The position numbers were made by a program, and so were the translations under genes. A DNA stretch of 64,000 nucleotides from Nitrospirillum viridazoti (GTDB lineage Bacteria > Pseudomonadota > Alphaproteobacteria > Azospirillales > Azospirillaceae): assembly GCF_007827975.1 (NCBI RefSeq), contig NZ_VITT01000009.1. One strand, written 5' to 3'. Under the pieces are notes generated by a model. The model saw only the letters and a list, made by a program, of their open reading frames with translations. It was not told the DNA's origin and did not search any database. Numbering within the stretch: the stretch's first letter is position 1; every line of letters starts with the position of its first letter. Positions 35,301-47,300 of the stretch are shown here, piece after piece.

Positions 35301-38300
35301 GCCAGCTGGGCGCTGCCGTACGCCACCTGCAAGGTGCCCGCCGACTGGCTGTAGCTCCCCGTCACGCCGATGACGGTGGTCGGGCGCAGGGACGCCCCGC
35401 TGTTGACCAGGGTATTGGTCCCGCCCACGTCCACCTGGTCGTTCAGGGCCAGGTTGCCGCCGGCCAGCACCACGTTGGCCAAAGTGCTGCTGATGGTGCC
35501 GACGCCGGTGGCACCCGTCAGCGTGCCGATGGTGGCGCCGGTGCCGCCGGTGAACACCAGGGCGTTGGCGCTGGTGTTCACCACGTTGCCGGCGATCACG
35601 CCGCTGTTGGCGATGGTGCCGACGCTGCCCTGGTTGTACAGGGCGGTGACGCCGGCGATGGTGCCGCTGTTGCTGATCGCGGCGATGGTGGCGCCGATGG
35701 CGTTGCGCAGGGCCCGGCCCGTGACGGTATCGGTGGCGCTGATGACGCCGCTGTTGTCGATGCTGCCGATGCTACCGCTATTGTACAGGCCGTAGGCCAC
35801 GCTGCTGATGCTGCCCATGTTGGTGAGCACGCCGATGCTGCCGGCGTTGTTCAGGCCGGCAGCCTGGGCCGACGGCGCGTCCTTCAGCAGGCCGGTGTTG
35901 ATGACCGTGCCGATGACGCCCTGGTTCCACAGGCCGACCAGACCCGTGGCGGTGCCGCTGTTGTCCACCAGGCCAACGGTGCCCCGGTTGCGGATGCCAT
36001 AGCGGGCGCCGTCCAGCAGGCCGCTGTTGGCCAAGGTGCCCAGGCTGCCCGTGGTGGCGATGTAGGCCGCCGTCACCACACCGGTGATGGTGCCGCTGTT
36101 ACCCAAGCTGCCCAGGGTGCCGCCGATATAGTCGTTGGCCGCCGCGACCACCAGGTCGACGTTGGAGCCGATGGTGTCCACGCCGGTGGCGATGGTCAGG
36201 CCGCTGACGTCGGAGGTCAGGCTGACCCCGGTGTAGCTGGACCCCGCCCCGCCCTGGATCAGGATGGCACCGGTGGGCGAGCCCACCACGTAATTGCCGA
36301 TGGAGCTGACGCTGGCGGTGATGACGCCGCCGCTCACATTGGCGACACCGCTGACGAACAGGTGGTTGGTCGACAGGGCCAGTGTGCCCGTGGCCTGGCT
36401 GTAGTTGCCGGTGATGCTGATGTCGCCGCCCAGGGCCAGGCTGGCCCCGCTGTTGACCACCGTGTGGCTGCCCACGTTGAGGGCGTCATTGATCACCTGG
36501 GCGCCGCCAGAGAACACCACGTTGCTGGCAGTGTTGCTGATGGTGCCACCCGCCAGGGTGCCGCCGCCGCCCGCGATGACCAGGTCGCCGGTCGACAGGT
36601 TGGCGATGTTGCCGCTGATCGTGCCGGCGTTGGCGATGGTGCCCAGCGTGGCACCGGCGCCGTTGTACAAGGCGTAGTTGCCGCCGGAGATGACACCCAT
36701 GTTCAGCAGGGTGCCGATCACGCCGGTGTTGCGCACACCCGTGGCCGAGCCTGTGATGCTGCCCATCACGGCGGTTAGGCTGCCGGTGGGGAAGAGGTAG
36801 TTCGCCAGGCCCAGGACGGTGCCCGAGTTGTTGAGGCCGATGCTGCCGGTGATCGCGCCGGCGTTGATCAGGGTGCCGAGGACGCCGGCATTGCTCAGGC
36901 CCGTGGCCGAGCCGTTGATGCTGCCGATGAACGTGGTCAGGCTGTCAACGGGGAAAATGAAGTTCTGGAGGAAGCCGATGGTACCGGTGTTGCTGATACC
37001 AATGCTGCCGGTGATCTGGTTGGCGTTGACCAGACCGCCGATGCTGCCGGCGTTGTTGATGCCCGCGGTCACCCCGGTGATGGTTCCGGCGTTGCCCAGG
37101 CTGTACACCGCGCCCTGGTTGTCGACCGCCGCCCCGGTGGTGCCGATGATGGTGGCGTAGCTGACCAGCGTGCCGATGCTGCCGGCGTTGGTGACACCCA
37201 CCGCGCCCTGCAGCAGACCCACCGTGCCGTAGCTCGTCGTCGTGCCCGTGCCGGTCAGGGTGCCGATGGTGATGGTGCCGATGCTGCCCAGGTTGTTCAG
37301 GGCAGCATTGGCGCCCAACAGGGTGCCGGTGTTGGACAGGGTGGCCAGAGTGCCCGTCGCCGCCACATAGACGGCGTTGTTGGCGCTGATCGTGCCGGTG
37401 TTGTTCAGGCTGCCCAGCACCGTGCCGACATAATCGTTCAGGCTGACGGCCCGCAGGTTGGTGCCCACCTGGGTACCCGTCAGCTCCAGCCCCGTCACGC
37501 CCGAGGCGTAGCTGAGACCGGTGTAGCTGGAGTTGGTGCCACCGGCCACCAGGGTGGGGCCGGCCTGGCCCACCAGGTAGTTGCCGTTGGTGAGGCTGGC
37601 GGCCACGGTGCCCCCGGTCATGACCGCGGCACCGGTGACCACCAGCCGGTTACCGCCCACGTCCAGCGTGCCCGTCGACTGGCTGTAGTTGCCCGTCACG
37701 GTGAGAATGGTGCCCAGGCGCAGCGAGGCGCCGTTGTTGGCCAGGGTTTGGCCGGTGACGTTCACCTGGTCGTTCAGCAGCAGGTTGCCGCCAGCCAGGG
37801 TGACGTTGGCCAGGGTGCTGACGATGGTGCCGATGCTGCCGGACACACCAGTGAAGATGCCGACCACCGTGCCGGCGCCACCCTGGATGACCAGGGCGCT
37901 GGCGCCGTCGTTGATGACGGAACCCTCGATGGTGCCGCTGTTGGCCAGCAGGCCGATGCTGCCGCCGTTGTACAGTGCCACCCCGTCGCCGTGGATCAGG
38001 CCGCTGTTGGTGATGGTGCCGACATTGCCGCCGAAGGACAGGGCCACACCGCTGGACCCGACGCCGCTGATGGTGCCGGTGTTGGACAGGCTGCCCAGGC
38101 TGGCCAGGGGGCCGCCACTGTAGATGGCCGTGCCGTTGGCGATGATCCGCCCGCTGTTCAGCAGCGTGCCGATGGTGCCCTGGCTGGAGATGCCGAAGTT
38201 GGCATTGATCAGGCCGCTGTTGTTGAAGGTGCCCAGGCTGCCGGTCGTGCTGGCATTGATGCTGGCCACGATGACGGCGTTGTTGCCGCCCAGCGTGCCG

Positions 38301-41300
38301 CTGTTGCCCACGCTGCCCAGGGTTCCGCCGATATAGTCGTTGGTGACGGCCAGCAGCATGTCGACATTGCTGCCGATGGTGGCGATGGAGGTCGTGGAGC
38401 CCAGGCCGGAGATGCCGGTCACCGTCAGGGTGGCGCCGGTGTAGTTGGAACCCGTGGTGCCCTGCACCAGGGTGTAGGCGTCGCCCACCAGATAGTTGCC
38501 GGTGTTGGACAGGCTGGCGCTGACCTTGCCACCGGTGATGCTGGCCAAGCCGCTGACCACCAACTGGCTGACACCGGGGTTCACCACCAGAGTGCCCGAG
38601 GATTGGCTGTAGTTGCCGGTGATGCTGACCGTGCTGCCCAGCGTCAACGCGGTGCCGCTGTTGACCACCGTGTTGGTGCCGACGTTGATCATGTCGTTCA
38701 GCAACTGCTTGCCGCCGCTGAACACCATGTTGGCGTTGGTGCTGGTGATGGTGCCCTGGTTGGTCAGGGTAGCACCCGTGAGCCTGCCGATGGTGCTGCC
38801 GGTGCTGCCGCCGATGGTCAGAGCGATGGTGCCGTTGTTGGCAATGTCGCCCGCGATGAGGCCGCTGTTGAACAGGGTGCCGACCCGGCCGTTGCTGGTG
38901 ATGACCAGGGCGTGGTTGGCGCCGACGATGGTGCCGCGGTTGAGCAGGGCCGACAGCGTGCCGCCGGCGTAGAACGCCGTGTGCACGGCGCTGATGGTGG
39001 CGCCGGCGTTGTTGGTGACGGTGCCGACGTTGGCGGTCATGAACAGGGCGTCGCCGGTGGCGGCGATGGTGCCGGTGTTCAGCAGCGCGGCGATGCTGCC
39101 CGATGCCTGGTAGATGGCGGAATAGCCGCTGATGACGCCGCTGTTGATCAGCGAGGCGATGCTGCCGTGGTTGGTGATACCCGTGCGCGTGCCGGCGGTG
39201 GAACGGATGGTGCCGCTGTTGTCGATGACGGCGATGGTGCCGTCGTTGTTCAGGGCCGGGCTGCTGCCGGTGATCAGGCCCGCGTTGCCGATGCTGTTGA
39301 TGTAGCCCGAGTTGTAGAGGCCGTTGCCGGTAGTGCCCGTGTTGGACAGGGTCCCGCCGATGCTGTTGACCAGGGCATTGATACGGCCGGTATTGAACAG
39401 GCCATAGCCGGCGCTGCTGGGGCTGCCGCTGGCACTGCCGGTGATCAGCCCGCTGTTGGCCAACGTGCCAATGGTGCCGCCGTTGAAAGCGCCGTAGGCG
39501 TTGGTACCGTTGCTGGCCGACAGGCGCCCGCTGTTGATGAAGGTGCCCAGGCTGCCCGTGGCCGCCACGTACAGGGCCGCCGTGGGCGCGGTGATGGTGC
39601 CGCTGTTGCTGGCGCTCGCCAGCAGGGTGCCGACATAGTCGTTGGCGCCGCTGGTCACCAGGTTGTTGCCGGCTTGCGTGCCGACCAGCGCCAAGCCGGT
39701 GATGTTGTTGAGGGCGCCGACGCTGACGCCGCTGTAATTGGAGGCGGCCCCCGCCGCAACCAGGGTGGCGGTGCCGGCCTGGCCCACCAGATAGTTGGCG
39801 GTGCCCGAGACACTGGTCAGCACCGTCCCGCCGCTCAAGGTGGCGCCGCCGCTGACCACCAGGCGGCCACCACCCACGCTCAGCGTGCCCGCCGACTGGC
39901 TGTAGTTGCCCGTCACGGTGAGGATGGTGCCCAGCCGGACCGAGGCGCCGCTGTTGACCAGGGTATTGCCGCCGACGTTGACCTGATCATTCAGCAGCAG
40001 GTTGCCGCCGCCCAGGACCACGTTGGCGCCGGTGCTGCTGAGGGTCCCGATGCTCCCGGAGAAACCAGTCAGCGTGCCCACCGTACCGCCGTTGCCACCC
40101 AGGATGGTGAAGGCGTTGGTGCTGGCGTTGGTGATGTTGCCCTGCAGGGCACCGGTGTTGACCAGCGTGCCCAGGCTGCCGGTGCCGGCGATATAGACCG
40201 CTGTAGCGGCGTTGATCGTGCCGCTGTTGGTCAAGGTGCCCAGCACGGTGCCGACATAGTCGGTGGTGACGGCCAGCAGCAGGTCCAGCCCGCTGCCCAC
40301 CGTGGCGGTGGAAACGGTGCCGCCCAGGCCCGTGACACCGGTGGTGGCGATGGTGACGCCGGTGTAGTTGGACCCCGCCCCGCCCTGCACCAGGGTATAG
40401 GCGTCGCCTACCAGGTAGTTGCTGGTGCTGGACAGGGTGGACACCACGGCGCCGCCGGTGATGCTGGCCGCGCCGCTGACCACCAGTTGGGCCGTGCTGG
40501 GATTGACCAGCAGGGTGCCGGACGCCTGGCTGTAGTTGCCGGTCACGCTGATGTTGCCGGCGAGCGTCAGGCTGGCCCCGCTGTTGACCACCGTGTGGCT
40601 GCCAACATTGAGGGCGTCATTCACCACCTGCGCGCCGCCGGTGAACACCACGTTGCTGGCGGTGTTGCTGATGGTGCCACCCGCCAGGGTGCCGCCGCCG
40701 CCCGCGATGACCAGGTCGCCGGTCGACAGGTTGGCGATGTTGCCGCTGATCGTGCCGGCGTTGGCGATGGTGCCCAGCGTGGCACCGGCGCCGTTGTACA
40801 AGGCGTAGTTGCCGCCGGAGATGACACCCATGTTCAGCAGGGTGCCGATCACGCCGGTGTTGCGCACACCCGTGGCCGAGCCTGTGATGCTGCCCATCAC
40901 GGCGGTTAGGCTGCCGGTGGGGAAGAGGTAGTTCGCCAGGCCCAGGACGGTGCCCGAGTTGTTGAGGCCGATGCTGCCGGTGATCGCGCCGGCGTTGATC
41001 AGGGTGCCGAGGACGCCGGCATTGCTCAGGCCCGTGGCCGAGCCGTTGATGCTGCCGATGAACGTGGTCAGGCTGTCAACGGGGAAAATGAAGTTCTGGA
41101 GGAAGCCGATGGTACCGGTGTTGCTGATACCAATGCTGCCGGTGATCTGGTTGGCGTTGACCAGACCGCCGATGCTGCCGGCGTTGTTGATGCCCGCGGT
41201 CACCCCGGTGATGGTTCCGGCGTTGCCCAGGCTGTACACCGCGCCCTGGTTGTCGACCGCCGCCCCGGTGGTGCCGATGATGGTGGCGTAGCTGACCAGC

Positions 41301-44300
41301 GTGCCGATGCTGCCGGCGTTGGTGACACCCACCGCGCCCTGCAGCAGACCCACCGTGCCGTAGCTCGTCGTCGTGCCCGTGCCGGTCAGGGTGCCGATGG
41401 TGATGGTGCCGATGCTGCCCAGGTTGTTCAGGGCAGCATTGGCGCCCAACAGGGTGCCGGTGTTGGACAGGGTGGCCAGAGTGCCCGTCGCCGCCACATA
41501 GACGGCGTTGTTGGCGCTGATCGTGCCGGTGTTGTTCAGGCTGCCCAGCACCGTGCCGACATAATCGTTCAGGCTGACGGCCCGCAGGTTGGTGCCCACC
41601 TGGGTACCCGTCAGCTCCAGCCCCGTCACGCCCGAGGCGTAGCTGAGACCGGTGTAGCTGGAGTTGGTGCCACCGGCCACCAGGGTGGGGCCGGCCTGGC
41701 CCACCAGGTAGTTGCCGTTGGTGAGGCTGGCGGCCACGGTGCCCCCGGTCATGACCGCAGCACCGGTGACCACCAGGCGGTTACCGCCCACGTCCAGCGT
41801 GCCCGTCGACTGGCTGTAGTTGCCCGTCACGGTGAGGAGGGTGCCCAGCCGGACCGAGGCGCCGTTGTTGGCCAGGGTCTGGCCGGTGACGTTCACCTGG
41901 TCGTTCAGCAACAGGTTGCCACCAGCCAGGACCACGTTGGCGCCGGTGCTGCTGAGGGTCCCGATGCTGCCGGAGACACCGGTCAGCGTGCCCACCGTGC
42001 CGCCGTTGCCACCCACGATGGTGAGGGCGTTGGTGCTGGCGTTGGTGATGTTGCCCTGCAGAGCACCGGTGTTGACCAGCGTGCCCAGGCTGCCGCCAGC
42101 ACTGATGGCCAGCGCGTTGACAGTGCCCATCAGCGTGCCGCTGTTGCTGAGCGTGCCGACGCTGCCCGTGGCGGCGATATAGGCCGCCGTCTGGACGCCG
42201 CCGATGGAACCGGTGTTGGCCAGCGTCGCCAAGCCGCCGCCGACATAGTCATTCCTGATGGCCAACAGCAGGTTGTTGCCACTGATGATGCTGCTGCCGG
42301 TGGCGAGGCCCGTGACGCTGTTGGCCGTGACGACGGCGCCGGCGTAGGAGGAGGCGCCGCTGCTACTGACCAAGGTGGCGGTGCCGACAAGGTAGGTGCC
42401 GGCGCTGGTGAAGTTGGCCTTGACCGTGCCGCCGGTGATGCTGGCGGCCCCGCTGACCGTCAACTGACTGGTGCCGGGCGTCACTGCCAGGGTGCCGCTG
42501 GTCTGGCTGTAGGTACCGGTGATGGTGGTCAAGGTGGCCAACGACAGACTGGCGCCGCCGTTCACTACCGTCTGGCTGCCGACGTTGATATTGTCGTTCA
42601 GCAGCAGGTCGCCGGAGGAGAAGACCACGTTGCTGGCGGTGTTGGTGATGGTGCCATGGCCCGTGAAGCCGGTCAGGGTGCCGACGGTGCCGTTGGCGCC
42701 GCCGCCGATGGTCAGGCCGACGGTGCCGGTATTGACGATGTTGCCCTGGATCACGCCGCTGTTGCTGATGGTGCCCACGCGGCCGTTCACGCCGATGGCC
42801 AGCGCCTGCGTGCCCTTCAGCGTGCCGCTGTTCAGCAGCGCCGTCAGGGTTGAGTTGGCCACGATGGCCTTGTGCGCCGCGCTGATGGTGCCGCTGTTGC
42901 TGATGGTCCCGATGGCGGCGCTCATGTACACGCCGCTGGCGTTGGCCGCGATGGTGCCGTTGTTCACCAACGTCTGGATCGTGCCCGCCGCCTGGAACAG
43001 GCCGTAGTTGTTGCCGATCAGGCCGTCGTTCAGCAGCGTGACGATGGTGCCGTCGTTGCGCAGGCCCTGCTGCGCGCTGGCGCTGTTGGACCGGATGGTG
43101 CCGCCGGCCGCGTTGTCCAGCAGCTGGATGGTGCCCATGTTCTGCAGGCCGCCGTCATGGCCGGTCATCAGGCCATAGTTGACGACGGTGTTCAGGATGC
43201 TCTGGTTGATCAGGCCGTAGCCCACCGTACCGGCCAAGCCGGCGAAGGTGCCGCCCACCGTGTTGACCAAGGTGCCGATGGTGCCGCGGTTCAGCAGGCC
43301 GTAGCCGCCGTTGGTGCCGTCGCCGCTGACGACACCGCTGTTGGTCAGCGTCCCGATGGTGCCGGCGATGGACGCGCCGTAGCCGGTGACGGCACCGACA
43401 CCCGCCAGCGTGCCGCTGTTGCTCACCGTGCCGATGCTGCCCGTGCTGCGCACGAACAGGGCCGTCTGCATGCCGCCGATGCTGCCGGTGTTGTTCAACG
43501 TGGGCAGCAGGGTCCCGACATAGTCGTTGACCCCCGTCACAACCAGGTTGGTGCCCACGCCGCCCGCGGCGGCGACCAGGCCGGCGATGGTGTTGGCCTG
43601 CAGGCTGACACCGCTGTAGCTGGAGCCGACGCCACCGGCCACCAGGGTGGTGCCGCCCTGGCCCGCGATGTAGTTGCCGGTCGCCGACAGGGTCGCAGCC
43701 ACGGCGCCGCCCGTCAGGGTCGCGGCGCCGCTGACCACCAACTCGCCGCTTGTCCCCAGCACCAGCGTTCCGGTGGACTGGCTGTAGTTGCCGGTGACAC
43801 TGACGATGGAGGCCAACTGGACGGTGGCGCCGCCGTTGACCAGCGTGCCCGCGCCAACATTGACCGCGTCGGCCAGAACCATGGCGCCCGAGGCCAGGGT
43901 CACGTTGGCCAGGGTGCTGGTGATGGTGCCGCCGGCGTAGGTGCCGGCGACCGTGCCGCCCGACAGGACCAGCCCGTTGGTCGACAGGTTGACCAGGTTG
44001 CCGCTGACGGTGCCGGTGTTGACCACCTGGCCCAGGGTGCCGCCCGCCGCCACCTCCACCGCGATGGAGCCGGCGATGGTGCCGCTGTTGACCAGGGTCC
44101 CCAGGCTGCCGGTGCCGGCCACATAGACCGCGCCCGTGTTGGCGCCGCTATAGCTCAACGAGCCGCTGTTGACGATGGAACCCAGCGAGCTGCCGACATA
44201 GTCGTTGCCGACAACGGCCAGGAGGTTGTTGCCCGACACGCTGCCGGTCAGGCCCAGGCCGGTGATGCCGCCGCCCGCCACCACCGTGGTGTTGTAGGAC

Positions 44301-47300
44301 GAGCCGGCGCCGCCCTGCACCAGGGTGACGTTGCTGCCACCCGCCAGGTAATTGCCGGCGGCGTTGAAGCCACTGGAGGTGACCGTGCCCGCGGTGACGG
44401 TGGCCGCACCGGTCACCGACAGCAGCGCGCCGCTGCCCAGCACCAGGGTGCCGGTGGCGCCCTGTGTATAGGCGCCGGTGATGATGACAGTGTTGGACAG
44501 GCGCAGGGAGGCGCCGCTGTTGGCCACCGTGCGGCCGGTGGCAGTGATGTCGTCGTTCAGCAACAGGTTGCCGGTGCCGAACACCAGGTCGGCGCCAGTG
44601 CTGGTGATCCGTCCCTTGTCGGCGCTGCCGACGCTGCCGCTGACCCCCGTCAGCACGCCCACCACTGTGCCCGCGCCGCCGCCGATGGTCAGGGCGGTGG
44701 AAGCGCCGTTCAGGATGGAACCGGCGATGGTGCCGCTGTTGGTGAAGGTGCCGATGGTGCCGCTGCTGCCCAGGCGCAGCGCGGTCGGGCCCTGAATCGT
44801 CCCGCTGTTGGAGAGATTGCCGATGGTGCCTTCGTTGAACAGGGCGGAACGGGAGGCGGACGTGATGACGCCGGCGTTGGTCAACTGGGTGATGTTGCCG
44901 CCGGTGTAGTTGTCCAGGCCGTTGATGACCCCGCCCACGGAGTTGGACAGCGTGCCGATCATCCCGGAGTTGAACAGGCCCGCCAGGCGGGAGCCGCTGA
45001 AGTCGGTGATGCTGCCGGTGGCGGTGATGGTGCTGGCGTTGGACAGGACGCCGATGGTGCCGCTCGACAGGTTGGCGATGCCGGCCACCACATTGAAGCC
45101 GGTGACAGTGTTGCGGCCGGTGACGGTGACCAGGCCGCTGTTGGTCAGGGTGCCGATGGTGCCGCCGTTGCTCACGCCAGCGATGATGTTGCTGGTGCCG
45201 CTGACAATGGTGCCGCTGGCACCGATGGTGCCGCCCGTGGCGTTGGTCAGGGTGCCCAGGGTGCCGTAGTTCAGCACGCCGTCCGCGATACGCGCGGCCG
45301 TGGCCATGATGAGGCCGCTGTTGGTCAGGGTGTTGAGCGTGCCGTAGTTGGCGATGCCCACCGCGGTGGTCGACCCGCTGGTGACGGAGCCGGCAACCAG
45401 CCCGGCGTTCAGGATGGTGCCGAGCAGATTGCTGTTGGCGATGCCAAAGGCGCCGGCGATGGTGCCGGCCACCTGGTTGTTCACCAGGGTGATGGTGTTG
45501 CCGTTGTAGATGCCCGAGTTGGGCAGGCTGTCCAGGATCTGGCCGCTGTTGTCGATGGTGCCGATGACGCCGTTGTAGTTGGCGACACCCACGCGGCCGG
45601 CGATGGTGCCGCTGTTGACCAGCGTGCCGATGGACGCGCCCAGCGTGCCCGACGACCCCATGAAGATGCCGTTGCCGAGGTTGGCCTCGCCATTCAGCAC
45701 GCCGGTGTTGGTCAGGGTGCCGATGGTGGCCGTGCCCGCCACGTAGAGCGCGGCGCTGGCCTGGCTGTTGGTGCCCAGCACGATCGTGCCGGCCTGCGTG
45801 AAGGCGGCGGTGGACGTGCCGAAGTAGTCGTTCTCGACCACGGCCTGCAGGTTGTTGCCCACCTGGGTGCCGATGACGCCCAGGCCGCCGACGTTGGATT
45901 GGACCACCGGCACGGTCTGGCTGCTGACCAGGCTGTAGCTGGAGGCCGCCCCCGCCTGCACCAGGATCGTGGTCTCACCCGCCACGTGGTTGGTGAGGCT
46001 GTCGAAGCTGCCGACCTTGACGTAGCCGTCGCTGATGGTGGCCGAACCGCTGACCACCAGGGGGGCGCCCACGCCCAGAACCAGGGTGCCGTTGGCGTTG
46101 TTCTGCAGGTAGTTGCCCGTGACCGTCACGCCCGGCGCCACACCCAGGGTGCCGCCGGTGTTGTACAGCAGACCGCTGCCGACGTTGACCTGGTCGGCCA
46201 GGTAGACCTGGCCGCCCGAAACCACCACGTTGCTGTTGGTGTTGGTGATGGTGCCCAGCGTGCCGCCGGCACCGGCGAAGGTGCCCCAGGTCGAGCTGCC
46301 GCCGCGCAGGTTGAGGTCGGCCGAGCCGTTGTTGGCGATGTTGCCCTGGATGGTGCCGCTGTTGGACAGCGTGCCCAGCGTGCCAGCCCCGGCGATGTAG
46401 ATCAGGGTGGCCACACCGGCGGGGGTGGCCAGCAGGGTACCGCTGCCGATGGAGATGGAGGCCAGGCTGTCGCCGACATAATCGTTCAGCACGGTGCCCC
46501 ACAGGCTGGTGCCCTGGGTGTAGCCGCCCAGGGTCAGGCCGGTAATGCCGCTGTCGTAGGTGATGCTGGTGTAGCTGGAGCCCACGCCGCCGGCGATGAT
46601 GGGCGTGACGCCCGCCGGACCCTGCAGATAGTGATAGGCGCCGGTGGCACCCACGACCGTGTAGTTGACGCCGCTGACCACGGCCGCGCCGCTGACGATC
46701 AGTTCACCGCCACTGACGGCCGACCGCTCGGCCAAGGTGCCGCCCGTCTGGCTGTAGTTGCCGGTGACATTGATGATGGAGCCCAGGTACAGGCTGCCAC
46801 CGTTGTTTACCAAAGTGTGGCCTGTGACGTTGACATGGTCGTTGAGCGCGACGTTGCCCGACAGCGTCACGTTGCTGGCGGTGTTGACGATGGAACCGAC
46901 CGCGGTGCCGGTGACGCCGGTGAAGGTGCCGTAAGTGGTGCCGGTGCCCCCGATCAGGGTCAGGTCACGGACGCTGTTGTTGACGATGCTGCCCTGGATG
47001 ACGCCGGTGTTGGACACGGCACCCAGGGTGCCGGTGGACGCGACATAAACGGCCGAGGCCGCCGTCAGCGTGCCGGTGTTGGTGATCGTGCCGTAGGTGC
47101 CGGCGATGTAATAGTTCTGCACCATGGCCAGCAGGTTGTTGCCGACCGTGGTGCCGGTCACGTTGATGCCGGTGCCGGAAGAACTGACCACGCCGGTCAG
47201 CGTGCCGTAGCCCATGGTCAGGCCGCCAGCGGCGGAGATCACGGTGATGGCTTCGCCCAGCGTGTGGTTGACGGTGGTGGTGAAGTTGCTCAGCACCGTG

